Shown here piece after piece: positions 1 through 6,744 of a stretch of DNA of 13,206 nucleotides (its first letter is position 1; the number at the start of each line of letters is the position of its first letter). The translations under genes were made by a program, and so were the position numbers. Source of the DNA: Scatosoma sp045577595 (GTDB taxonomy: Bacteria > Bacillota > Clostridia > Christensenellales > Borkfalkiaceae); the NCBI GenBank assembly GCA_045577595.1, contig JAZNIR010000063.1, positions 1 through 13,206 of the forward strand, read 5' to 3'. The notes under the pieces were generated by a model. It was not told where the DNA came from and ran no database searches. It saw only the letters and a program-made list of their open reading frames with translations.

Positions 1-59
1 ACGTGGATTTCCACAACGGCGGACAATCGGTGTATTATTACATTCTTTCTTTGGAATAA
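1..59 (+). CDS. fakA: C-terminal end of FakA-like DAK2/YloV fatty acid kinase subunit (partial)
   Basis: Only the last 18 codons are present. The frame starting at base 3 reads VDFHNGGQSVYYYILSLE and stops with TAA at 57-59. A C-terminus of the type GGQPxYYYIxxxE is what I recall for the YloV/FakA (DAK2 domain) family. In that system FakA is the ATP-binding kinase that phosphorylates a fatty acid held by a FakB (DegV-family) partner, in the cytoplasm. Position supports the call, since yloU-yloV lies shortly upstream of recG in Bacillus subtilis and fakA next to recG is common in Bacillota. The fragment is short, so the call rests on this tail motif plus gene order. Confidence 0.72.
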   Translation, partial: VDFHNGGQSVYYYILSLE

Positions 60-263
60 TTCAAAGAAATCGTATAAATCGTATAATTATGCAACATAAT
101 GAAAGGCGACGGGGCGGGTAGCTTTTTCGCCTTTTTGCTTTATTTGCCCACTTCGTTTAAAGCACGAAAAGAAAGGGAAAGGGCGTTGATACGTACGGAC
201 GCGTTGACGGGTGAAACGCGCTTGTGCGTTTACGGAAAAAAACAAAAAAAGAAAAGGGGAACT
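60..263. other. fakA-recG intergenic region
   Basis: This 204-bp gap holds a perfect tandem repeat of a 9-mer (AAATCGTAT at 67-75 and 76-84) that creates a TATAAT at 82-87 without a good -35 box. A possible terminator hairpin lies at 102-134. A TTGACG at 204-209 has no convincing -10 at the right distance, so I cannot name the recG promoter with confidence. recG may be read partly from upstream. Confidence 0.5.
102..136 (+). terminator. possible terminator after fakA
   Basis: AAAGGCGA (102-109) pairs perfectly with TCGCCTTT (127-134). The loop is 17 nt, and T-rich sequence follows (132-136, then a further T-rich stretch). The 8-bp stem is sound, but the loop is long and the T tract is broken by GC, so it may be weak or leaky. 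Confidence 0.35.
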
Positions 264-2270
264 ATGAAACTTTCTACGCTCCGCGCGATTGGAGAAAAGC
301 GCGAAAAAGAATTTCATAAATTGGGCGTATTCGAGGCGGAACAGCTGATAAAATTTTATCCGCGCGCTTATTTGGATATGACGAACCGCATATCTTTAAA
401 AACGGTGTATCACAACGACGTCGTGTTGGTTGCGTGCGAAGTAACCCGCCTTGCGCCCACGAATTTCGCGTCGCCGAGAAAGGTGGTGCGCGCTTTTTGT
501 TCTCAAGACGGTTTTCCCTTTACGGCAATTTGGTTTAATCAACCGTACGTGGCGCAAAAATTAAAGGCGGGCGAATATCTTTTTTACGGCAGAGTGCAAA
601 ATAAATACGGGCAGGTTACGATGGTAAATCCCACCTTCGAACCGCTGGATAAAAACTATCGTTTGAAAGGTATCGTGCCCGTATATTCGTTAAAGGGCAA
701 ACTTTCCCAAAAGCTCGTTCGCGACGGGGTGAAAGAAGCGCTTTTAAAGGTGAATATCGACAGTGTAATTCCGCCCCAAATTATAAAAAAATACAATTTG
801 CCGTCGCTTGCGAAAGCGTACTACGACGTGCATAATCCGCCCGACGAAGAGAGTAAAGCGCTCGCGTCCGAACGAATCGCGTTAGAAGAATATTTCGTTT
901 TGATTTCCGCGTTTAAAATTATCAAAGGCGGAAAAGAAGAAGTGCGTTTGCGTAAATACGGCGTAACGGCGTCGGACGTAAAAGCGTTTGCAAGTCGGTT
1001 TGCGTTCGAGCTTACCGACGGACAAAAAAAAGCGGTAAACGAAATTTACGACAATTTACGCGCGCCTACGCGAATGAACCGTTTGTTGCAAGGGGACGTA
1101 GGTAGCGGGAAAACGGCGGTGGCGCTTTGCGGGATATATATGGCGGTAAAAAGCGGTTATACGGCGGCGTTTTTATCCCCTACGGAAGTGCTTGCCGAAC
1201 AAAACTACCGCATTTTACAAAAGTATTTCCCCGATTATCAAATCGGTTATTTGGCGGGGGGAATGACGGCAAAAGAGAAAAGGGAAATGAAAGCGCGCCT
1301 TGCCAAAGGGGAAATGGATATTCTTTGCGGAACGCACGCGATTTTACAATCGGACGTGCAAATGCCCCGTCTTGCTTTTATCGTTTGCGACGAACAGCAC
1401 CGTTTCGGCGTTGCCCAGCGCAACGCGCTTGCCGAAAAGGGGGAAGGAGTGGATACGCTGATTATGAGCGCTACGCCAATCCCGCGTACGCTTTCTTTAA
1501 TCTTTTACGGGGATTTGGACGTTACTACGATTTTGGATAAACCCAAAGCCCGTCAAGAAATTTCCACGAGCATCATTCCCGAAAACAAATACGAAGATAT
1601 GCTCGAATACGTACGCAATCAAACGCGCGCGGGCAAACAAACGTATTTCGTATGCGCAAAAATCGAAGACGACGAAGAAAGTTCGATTGTTAGCGTCAGC
1701 GAACTTTACGAGGAGCTTAAAGGCAGATTGCCCGAAGTGCGTTTTGCGCTGTTGCACGGCAAAATGAAAGAAAAAGAAAAGACGGAAATTATGACGGCGT
1801 TTAAAAACCGCGTTTACGATTGTTTGGTTTCCACGACGGTTATCGAAGTAGGGGTGGACGTACCCAACGCCACGACGATGATTATTTACAACGCCGAGCG
1901 CTACGGGCTTTCCCAACTCCACCAATTACGCGGACGGGTGGGGCGCGGTGCGGATAAGAGTTATTGTTTTTTACTGCTCGGCACGGAAAGCGAAACGGCA
2001 AAAGAGCGTTTAACGACGTTAAAAACGCAAACGGACGGTTTTAAAATCGCGGAAAAGGATTTGGAAATGCGCGGTGGGGGCGACTTTTTCGGCACGCGCC
2101 AATCGGGGAAATTTCTCGGGGATATTAAAAATTTACGGTATCCTACGGAAGTGGTGTTTGCGGCGAAACGGCTTTCGGACGATACGTTCGACGGCGGTTT
2201 TTTAAGCGAAGAGTTGCAACAAGCGGCATTGAAAAAATACCGTAGCTTAAAAGACGTGGTTCTAAATTAA
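264..2270 (+). CDS. recG: ATP-dependent DNA helicase RecG
   Basis: RecG is a superfamily 2 helicase that remodels stalled replication forks and Holliday junctions in DNA repair. The product is 668 residues, close to the usual 670-700. An N-terminal wedge/OB-type region (roughly 1-230) precedes the helicase core. Visible motifs are Walker A GDVGSGKT (277-284), DEQH box (376-379), the SATPIPRT motif III, and the C-terminal region with VSTTVIEVGVDVP, QLRGRVGRG and the RecG-typical GGGDFFGTRQSG. The ATG at 264 is chosen because AAAAGGGGA lies just before it and the protein then begins with a normal RecG N-terminus. The frame stays open back to an ATG at 99, but those 55 extra codons look like non-coding DNA and carry no ribosome binding site. 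Adjacent fakA is the usual Bacillota neighbour; hisIE downstream is not. Confidence 0.97.
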   Translation: MKLSTLRAIGEKREKEFHKLGVFEAEQLIKFYPRAYLDMTNRISLKTVYHNDVVLVACEVTRLAPTNFASPRKVVRAFCSQDGFPFTAIWFNQPYVAQKLKAGEYLFYGRVQNKYGQVTMVNPTFEPLDKNYRLKGIVPVYSLKGKLSQKLVRDGVKEALLKVNIDSVIPPQIIKKYNLPSLAKAYYDVHNPPDEESKALASERIALEEYFVLISAFKIIKGGKEEVRLRKYGVTASDVKAFASRFAFELTDGQKKAVNEIYDNLRAPTRMNRLLQGDVGSGKTAVALCGIYMAVKSGYTAAFLSPTEVLAEQNYRILQKYFPDYQIGYLAGGMTAKEKREMKARLAKGEMDILCGTHAILQSDVQMPRLAFIVCDEQHRFGVAQRNALAEKGEGVDTLIMSATPIPRTLSLIFYGDLDVTTILDKPKARQEISTSIIPENKYEDMLEYVRNQTRAGKQTYFVCAKIEDDEESSIVSVSELYEELKGRLPEVRFALLHGKMKEKEKTEIMTAFKNRVYDCLVSTTVIEVGVDVPNATTMIIYNAERYGLSQLHQLRGRVGRGADKSYCFLLLGTESETAKERLTTLKTQTDGFKIAEKDLEMRGGGDFFGTRQSGKFLGDIKNLRYPTEVVFAAKRLSDDTFDGGFLSEELQQAALKKYRSLKDVVLN

Positions 2271-2326
2271 CGAAAATGGTGAAAAGCGCGCAAAAATTTT
2301 GTCTAAAAAGAAATTTTTTTCGTTAA
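2267..2326. repeat. 10-bp inverted repeat spanning the recG stop codon
   Basis: TTAACGAAAA (2267-2276) and TTTTCGTTAA (2317-2326) are exact reverse complements separated by 40 nt. The left arm contains the recG stop codon, and the right arm ends 5 bp before the hisIE -35 box. No T tract follows, so it is not a textbook terminator. The arms are AT-rich, so chance is possible. Confidence 0.45.
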
Positions 2327-2331
2327 GAGTA

Positions 2332-2360
2332 TTGACGAATGACAAAATTTGGTGTATAAT
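2332..2360 (+). promoter_or_regulatory. sigma-A promoter of hisIE
   Basis: TTGACG (2332-2337) and TATAAT (2355-2360) are separated by exactly 17 bp. Transcription would start near 2367, about 25 nt before the hisIE ATG at 2392. This also rules out the TTG start at 2299, which lies upstream of the promoter. Confidence 0.85.
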
Positions 2361-2391
2361 AAAAGAGAAGGATGCAAGATGGAGGTGCTTT

Positions 2392-3030
2392 ATGTCTGTT
2401 CAAAAAAAACCAATTGATTTTAAGAGCTTTAAGTTTTCCGACAAAGGGTTGATTCCCGTCGTCGCGCAAGATTACGAAAGCGGGGAAGTGCTGATGCTTG
2501 CATATATGAATATGGACGCCGTGCAAAAGACGTTTGAAACGGGCTACGCGCATTATTACAGCCGTTCGAAAAAGACGGTTACGAAATTCGGCGAAACGCT
2601 TGGCAACACGCAAAAGGTAAAGTCGGCGTTTCTCGACCACGACAACGACACGTTGCTTTTAAAAGTACATCAACACGGCAAAGCCGACCCCGAAAAGAAA
2701 ACGTTTACTTGTTTCCCTACGCAAATTAAAGGGGAATATAACGATATCGGCGGGGAAATGTTCGGAAAATTGCAACGTATCGTTGCGGAATATAAAAAGA
2801 ACCCCGAAGACGGCGCTTATACGAGTTTCTTGTTTGCGCGCGGGGTAGACCGTATCGGCAAAAAAGTCGGTGAAGAAGCGGTGGAACTCGTGATTGCCAG
2901 CAAAAACGGGGAAAAGGAAGGGATTGTAAACGAGGCGGCGGACCTTTTGTATCATACGATGGTGTTGCTTTCGGCGAAAGGCGTAAAAATTTCCGAAGTG
3001 TGCGCCGAACTTTGCAAGCGTAACCGTTAA
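2392..3030 (+). CDS. hisIE: bifunctional PRA-CH / PRA-PH histidine biosynthesis protein HisIE
   Basis: HisIE carries out the second and third steps of histidine synthesis: phosphoribosyl-ATP pyrophosphohydrolase (HisE) and phosphoribosyl-AMP cyclohydrolase (HisI). The product has 212 residues. The HisI domain (about 15-110) shows GEVLMLAYMN, HYYSRSKK and KFGETLGNTQKVK. The HisE domain (about 123-212) shows YTSFLFARGVDRIGKKVGEE and EAADLLYH. The ATG at 2392 follows GGAGGTG (2381-2387). An oddity is that the usual D-C-D-x-D motif reads D82-H83-D84-N85-D86 here, and the usual ACHTGxxSCF reads A98-D99-P100 up to C107-F108. Two of the three cysteines known as zinc ligands are therefore absent, although the acidic residues remain. 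No other his genes lie nearby. The HisE half looks normal. Confidence 0.92.
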   Translation: MSVQKKPIDFKSFKFSDKGLIPVVAQDYESGEVLMLAYMNMDAVQKTFETGYAHYYSRSKKTVTKFGETLGNTQKVKSAFLDHDNDTLLLKVHQHGKADPEKKTFTCFPTQIKGEYNDIGGEMFGKLQRIVAEYKKNPEDGAYTSFLFARGVDRIGKKVGEEAVELVIASKNGEKEGIVNEAADLLYHTMVLLSAKGVKISEVCAELCKRNR

Positions 3031-3065
3031 ATCCCGAATACGTAATTAAACAGTCTAAAAAATAC

Positions 3066-3103
3066 GAAACGACTTGTTTTTATCAAGCCGTTTTGTTTTT
3101 TTC
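3066..3103 (+). terminator. Rho-independent terminator after hisIE
   Basis: AAACGACTTG (3067-3076) pairs with CAAGCCGTTT (3084-3093) with a single A-C mismatch and a 7-nt loop. T-rich sequence follows from 3091 (TTTTGTTTTTTT). This closes the hisIE transcript. Confidence 0.8.
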
Positions 3104-3129
3104 CAAATTTTCACAATAAAAACCAAAAA

Positions 3130-3158
3130 ATGACAAAATAGTATAGTACGATTATGTT
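3130..3158 (+). promoter_or_regulatory. possible promoter of the minD group
   Basis: ATGACA (3130-3135) and TATGTT (3153-3158) are 17 bp apart. The -35 matches 5 of 6 consensus positions and the -10 matches 4 of 6. TATGAT at 3158-3163 is a better -10 but has no matching -35. Some promoter is expected here because a terminator lies just upstream. Confidence 0.4.
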
Positions 3159-3217
3159 ATGATTTTCTATGCGGTAAAACGCGTACGAACTTTGAAAATA
3201 AGGAGCGGAAACGGGCT

Positions 3218-3988
3218 ATGGCACGGAAAATCGTCGTAACGAGCGGAAAAGGGGGCGTGGGGAAAACCACCGTTGCGTCCTGTTTAGCCACCCAGCTTGC
3301 CAAAAAAGGGCAACGGGTGATTTTATGCGACGCTGATTTGGGCTTGAATAACGTAGACGTAACGACGGGGGTGGAAAATCTCGTCGTGTACGATTTAGTG
3401 GACGTTATCGAAGGTAGATGCAGGGCAAAACAAGCGCTCGTCCGCCACCCCGAATACGTAAATTTACATATTCTCACCAGCAGTCATTCCGCGCCCGAAC
3501 GGTACGTATCACCGCAAGCGCTCAAATTGGTGCTGGACAATCTCGCTCCGCAGTTCGATTTCATTTTAATCGACTGTCCTGCGGGCATTGACGACGGATT
3601 TCACCGCGCGGTGGCAAGCGCGGACGAAGCAATCGTCGTTACGACGCCACACATTTCGGCGCTCCGCGACGCGGATAAAGTGATAACCCTTTTAAAAAGT
3701 TACGTTTTGCAAGAGCCTATGCTCGTCGTCAATAAAGTGCGGGGGGATTTGCTTGTAAAGGGGGAAAGTCTTTCGCCCAAAGAAATTGCCGACCTTTTAA
3801 AAACGCCGTTGCTTGGCGTCGTGCCGGAAGAGTACGAAATTTACAGCGGGGATTATGCTTTAAATCATACGGCGTTTAAAACGCTTGCGAATAATTTATT
3901 GACGGGCAAACGGAAAACGTACGACGCCACCAAAAAATACACGGGCATTTTCGGCAATCTTCGTCGGTTGTTGAAAAGAAAACTGTAA
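3218..3988 (+). CDS. minD: septum site-determining ATPase MinD
   Basis: MinD is a membrane-cycling ParA-type ATPase that, with its partners, keeps the division septum at mid-cell. The 256-residue product shows the deviant Walker A KGGVGKTT (11-18), the D38/D40 acidic pair in CDADLGLNNVDV, the MinD-typical VVYDLVDVIEGRC (56-68), Walker B ILIDCPAGI ending at 124, and DEAIVVTTP. The tail GIFGNLRRLLKRKL (243-256) is a basic amphipathic helix of the kind that binds the membrane, which separates MinD from ParA and flagellar FlhG. AAGGAG at 3200-3205 is rather far (12 nt) from the ATG at 3218. No minC is visible; a minE-like gene starts 11 bp after the stop, so the pair is probably cotranscribed. 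Confidence 0.93.
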   Translation: MARKIVVTSGKGGVGKTTVASCLATQLAKKGQRVILCDADLGLNNVDVTTGVENLVVYDLVDVIEGRCRAKQALVRHPEYVNLHILTSSHSAPERYVSPQALKLVLDNLAPQFDFILIDCPAGIDDGFHRAVASADEAIVVTTPHISALRDADKVITLLKSYVLQEPMLVVNKVRGDLLVKGESLSPKEIADLLKTPLLGVVPEEYEIYSGDYALNHTAFKTLANNLLTGKRKTYDATKKYTGIFGNLRRLLKRKL

Positions 3989-3999
3989 AAAGGTGGCGT

Positions 4000-4233
4000 A
4001 TGAGAAGAAGAGCGGAAGATTTGAAACGGGTAAGCGACGTAATCCAAGCGGATAAATCAGTGATGAGCGACGCTTGTAAAACGCTCGTATTGCAAGATTT
4101 CGGGGATAAATTTAACGAATATTTCGATTTAATCGGTTTGCCAAGAATGCATTTAACCTGCCAAAACGGCGTATATAAAGTGGAACTTTCGTTCGAGGCG
4201 GAGCGAATAAAAAAATTTAACGTTTTAAAATAA
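4000..4233 (+). CDS. small protein, probable divergent MinE
   Basis: This 77-residue protein starts at an ATG preceded by AAAAGGTGG and lies 11 bp after minD, the normal place for minE. MinE stimulates MinD ATPase and drives its release from the membrane. By eye its layout resembles MinE: an N-terminal helix AEDLKRVSDVIQADK (5-19) where MinE has its MinD-contacting segment, then a helix around DFGDKFNEYFDLIGL and a final strand NGVYKVELSFEAERI where MinE has the dimer core. Identity to known MinE is low. The MinE N-terminal membrane-targeting segment (MALLDFF-type) is missing or replaced by MRRR. It could also be an unrelated small partner. The function is inferred mainly from position, size and predicted shape. 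Confidence 0.6.
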   Translation: MRRRAEDLKRVSDVIQADKSVMSDACKTLVLQDFGDKFNEYFDLIGLPRMHLTCQNGVYKVELSFEAERIKKFNVLK

Positions 4234-4254
4234 ACGAAGAAAAGGAGAGAATAA

Positions 4255-5127
4255 ATGGAAAGAAAATTTGACGTACTCGTCGATTCGGGTTGCGATATGC
4301 CCAAAGAATATTTAGAAGAAAAGGGTGTGGCGTGCGTAAAGCTTGGCTTTACGATGAACAACGTAAACTACGAAGGGGAAGGCGGAGAAAAAATCACCGA
4401 AAAGGAATTTTACGATAAAGTGCGCGCGGGAGCGATGCCCACCACCTACCAAGTAACGGGCGAAACGGCGAAAACGTATATGGAAAAATCGCTGAAAAAA
4501 GGCAAGGATTTGTTGGTGATTGCTTTTTCGTCGGGGCTTTCGGGGACGGCGGGTAGTTTTTTGGTGGCGCAACGCGACCTTGCGGAAAAATATCCCGAAA
4601 GAAAAATTTTCGTCGTCGATTCCCTTTGCGCGTCGATGGGGGAAGGATTGTTGCTCGATTACGTTTTAAAGAAAGCGGAAACAGGCGCGAGCATTGAAGA
4701 AACGGCGTCGTACGCCGAAGATTTGAAATTGAAAATTTGCCATCATTTCACGGTGGATAATTTATTCCATTTAAAGCGGGGCGGACGGGTGTCTACGGCG
4801 ACGGCAATCGTCGGTTCGATTTTAAAAATCAAGCCGATAATGCACGTAGACGACAACGGTAAACTCACCTCCGTAGGCAAAGCGATGGGTAGAAAGAAAT
4901 CTCTGAAAACGTTGGTGGAAAACCTGTTTGAATCGGCGGATATGGACGAAACCGACCCGATTTTTATCTCGCACGGCGATTGTATGGACGACGTGGAATA
5001 CGTAAAAGCGTTGATATACGAAAAAATGCCCAGCGTAGAAATTAAAGTGTATTACGTAGGCACGGTAATCGGTTCACACGCAGGGCCAGGCGTGATTGCG
5101 CTGTTTAATAAAGGCAAAAAAAGATAA
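4255..5127 (+). CDS. DegV family protein (FakB-like fatty acid-binding protein)
   Basis: DegV proteins bind a single fatty acid; those that work with the FakA kinase are called FakB and present the acyl group for phosphorylation. The 290-residue product shows family motifs in order: VLVDSGCDMP (7-16), PTTYQVTGE (62-70), SSGLSGT (92-98), VDSLCASMGEG (121-131), DNLFHLKRGGRVS (168-180), IKPIMHVDDNGKL (182-194) and the closing IGSHAGPGVIALF (272-284). The start follows AAAGGAGAG (4241-4249). It lies 21 bp after the minE-like gene, so the three genes may form one transcript. A FakA homologue ends at the left edge of the window, a plausible partner, but many genomes carry several DegV genes and pairing cannot be decided here. 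Ligand preference is unknown. Confidence 0.93.
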   Translation: MERKFDVLVDSGCDMPKEYLEEKGVACVKLGFTMNNVNYEGEGGEKITEKEFYDKVRAGAMPTTYQVTGETAKTYMEKSLKKGKDLLVIAFSSGLSGTAGSFLVAQRDLAEKYPERKIFVVDSLCASMGEGLLLDYVLKKAETGASIEETASYAEDLKLKICHHFTVDNLFHLKRGGRVSTATAIVGSILKIKPIMHVDDNGKLTSVGKAMGRKKSLKTLVENLFESADMDETDPIFISHGDCMDDVEYVKALIYEKMPSVEIKVYYVGTVIGSHAGPGVIALFNKGKKR

Positions 5128-5155
5128 AAAATAAAACGAATATATAAGCGAACGT

Positions 5156-5196
5156 CCATTATAATAGGAAAGCAAATATTTTTCCTACTATAATGG
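5156..5196. promoter_or_regulatory. 16-bp inverted repeat before XRE regulator (candidate operator)
   Basis: The arms 5156-5171 and 5181-5196 are reverse complements with one mismatch (A5164 against C5188) and a 9-nt loop. Each arm carries a TATAAT on the + strand (5160-5165 and 5189-5194). The element ends 15 bp before the XRE start codon. No T tract follows, which argues against a terminator. It may be the regulator's own binding site; alternatively it is an RNA hairpin closing the degV transcript. Confidence 0.6.
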
Positions 5197-5211
5197 TAAA
5201 ATAATTTTACG

Positions 5212-5553
5212 ATGATAAAATTTTTACCAAAAAGCAATCGTTTTGTGTTTACAAATGATGAAAATGGACAATTTGCAATCGACGAAAGGCAAGTGTTAAA
5301 TTTATTCGGCGAGAATTTAAAAGAACTTCGCGGGCACTGCGGGATATCTTTGCAAGAACTTGCAAAGCTGTTGGAAATTCCCAATCAAACGATTTCCAGT
5401 TACGAAAATAAACGACATATGCCGTCCTTAATGCAAGCGATAAAAATTTCTGCGTATTTCGATTTAACGGTGGAAGAATTTATCTTATGCGGTTTGGACG
5501 AATATCCTTACGATATCGTCGAATTATACGAACGGAGAAAAAAAGGATTATAA
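5212..5553 (+). CDS. XRE-family helix-turn-helix transcriptional regulator
   Basis: This 113-residue DNA-binding protein has one Cro/C1-type HTH domain at about residues 34-90. The recognisable core is LKELRGHCGISLQELAKLLE (36-55) followed by IPNQTISSYENKRHMPS (56-72), with the typical AYFDLTVEEFI end. An unassigned segment of about 33 residues precedes the HTH, and a short charged tail (DIVELYERRKK) follows. No membrane segment or sensor domain is visible. There is no clear Shine-Dalgarno site before the ATG at 5212, so translation may be weak, or the transcript may start close to the ATG. An inverted repeat with -10-like arms lies just upstream, which fits autorepression. It is flanked by its own terminator. 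Its targets cannot be told from the sequence. Confidence 0.88.
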   Translation: MIKFLPKSNRFVFTNDENGQFAIDERQVLNLFGENLKELRGHCGISLQELAKLLEIPNQTISSYENKRHMPSLMQAIKISAYFDLTVEEFILCGLDEYPYDIVELYERRKKGL

Positions 5554-5568
5554 ATAAAAACCAAACGG

Positions 5569-5605
5569 GAGAAAAGCGAACGAATATTCGCTTTTCTCTT
5601 TACTT
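5569..5605 (+). terminator. strong Rho-independent terminator after XRE gene
   Basis: GAGAAAAGCGAA (5569-5580) pairs perfectly with TTCGCTTTTCTC (5587-5598) across a 6-nt loop. This 12-bp stem starts 15 bp after the stop codon and is followed by a T-rich stretch. Confidence 0.85.
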
Positions 5606-5628
5606 TTTCCCGCTTTTTATGGTATAAT
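5599..5628 (+). promoter_or_regulatory. extended -10 promoter of the sbcDC-like operon
   Basis: TGGTATAAT (5620-5628) is a perfect extended -10 box. A weak -35 (TTTACT, 5599-5604) lies 18 bp upstream, partly in the preceding terminator's T tail. The start codon of the nuclease gene follows at 5659. Confidence 0.75.
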
Positions 5629-5658
5629 AAAAAGGGAAAACAAAGGAAATACGAATTT

Positions 5659-6744
5659 ATGATAAAACTTATTCATACGGGCGATATCCATATCGGCTCG
5701 GCGCTTAAAAACTTACCAGCTGACAAAGCCAAAATGCGCAAAGCGGAACTTATCGACGGTTTTGCAAAAATTTGCAAATACGCGCAAGAAAACGGGGTGT
5801 ACGGCGTACTTATTGCAGGCGATTTATTCGACGAAACGGGCGTGCCCGCGCATATTTTACGGCAGGTGTTTTCGCTGTTTGAAAACAGCAAACCCGTCCG
5901 CTTTTTCTACGTATCGGGCAATCACGACGGCGCGCAGTCGCTAATGCGGAACGCGCCCGACAACGTGTTTTTCTTTTCGCAAAATCAGCCGTTTACCACG
6001 TACGATTTAGGGGAAAACGTTACGCTGACGGGTATGGACGAGCGTTGTTTTTCGACGGAAAATTTTATGCAAATGCGCTTTGCGCCCGACGCGTTTAATA
6101 TCCTTACGTTACACGGCGATATACGGGGCGACAACCGCGCGAGAGCGCACGTGCCCCTTTCGCTGTTACAAAATAAAAACGTCGATTATCTTGCGCTTGG
6201 GCACATTCATCAGCCGACGCGCACGGTGGAAAAAATAGACGCGCGCGGGCATTACCGTTATTGCGGTACGCCCGAAAGTAGGGGGTTCGACGAGATTGGC
6301 GAGCGCGGTTTTTTCCTTTTGGAAATCGCAAACGGCAAATTGATAAACGAGAAATTTTTATCCTTTGCCACCCGCTCGGCAAGGGAAATGAGAGTGGATA
6401 TTTCCCACTGTCGAGAATACGCCGATATCGAACGCGCAGTGTTTTTAGCCACGCAAAACTTTCCGCGCGGGGATATGTTATATTGCGTGCTTTGCGGTGG
6501 TTACGCCGTCGAGCTTCGTAAAGATTTATCTTTGCTCACCGCCCGCCTTTTAGGGGAATTTTTCCACGTAAAAGTATGCGACGAAAGCCGACTGATTTTA
6601 TTCCCCAGCGCTTTTGAAAAGGACGTAACCGAACGGGGGGAATTCGTACGGGAAGTGCATAAATACGATTTAGCGCCCCTTTTAAAGGAAGAAGTGTTGG
6701 AAGTGGGGTTAAAAGCGCTTTTAGGGGAGGAGATTGATTTATGA
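5659..6744 (+). CDS. SbcD/Mre11-like DNA repair exonuclease (YhaO type)
   Basis: This is a calcineurin-fold metallo-nuclease of the Mre11/SbcD family, expected to trim DNA ends or hairpins together with the SbcC-like ATPase encoded next. The 361-residue product has the full set of metal-binding motifs: D9 and H11 in HTGDIHIGS, GDLFD (54-58), GNHD (87-90), H152 in LTLHGD and GHIHQP (181-186). The C-terminal third (about 225-361) is variable, as usual for the capping and ATPase-docking region. AAAGGA (5642-5647) precedes the ATG by 11 nt. The stop overlaps the next start as ATGA (6741-6744), so the two are translationally coupled. The pair is closer in layout to Bacillus YhaO/YhaN than to Escherichia coli SbcD/SbcC, hence no firm symbol. 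Confidence 0.93.
   Translation: MIKLIHTGDIHIGSALKNLPADKAKMRKAELIDGFAKICKYAQENGVYGVLIAGDLFDETGVPAHILRQVFSLFENSKPVRFFYVSGNHDGAQSLMRNAPDNVFFFSQNQPFTTYDLGENVTLTGMDERCFSTENFMQMRFAPDAFNILTLHGDIRGDNRARAHVPLSLLQNKNVDYLALGHIHQPTRTVEKIDARGHYRYCGTPESRGFDEIGERGFFLLEIANGKLINEKFLSFATRSAREMRVDISHCREYADIERAVFLATQNFPRGDMLYCVLCGGYAVELRKDLSLLTARLLGEFFHVKVCDESRLILFPSAFEKDVTERGEFVREVHKYDLAPLLKEEVLEVGLKALLGEEIDL

Noticed and set aside
99..263. Upstream in-frame ATG extending RecG by 55 residues
   Set aside because: The extra stretch covers a possible terminator hairpin, has no ribosome binding site and does not resemble a RecG N-terminus; the ATG at 264 has AAAAGGGGA before it and gives a normal length.
2299..2391. 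TTG start extending HisIE by 31 residues
   Set aside because: The consensus promoter at 2332-2360 lies inside this extension, so a transcript from it cannot carry the TTG; the ATG at 2392 has a GGAGGTG site.
5156..5196. Reading the inverted repeat as the degV terminator
   Set aside because: The stem is good but the following bases (TAAAATAATTTTAC) do not give a T tract on the + strand; I kept it as a candidate operator.
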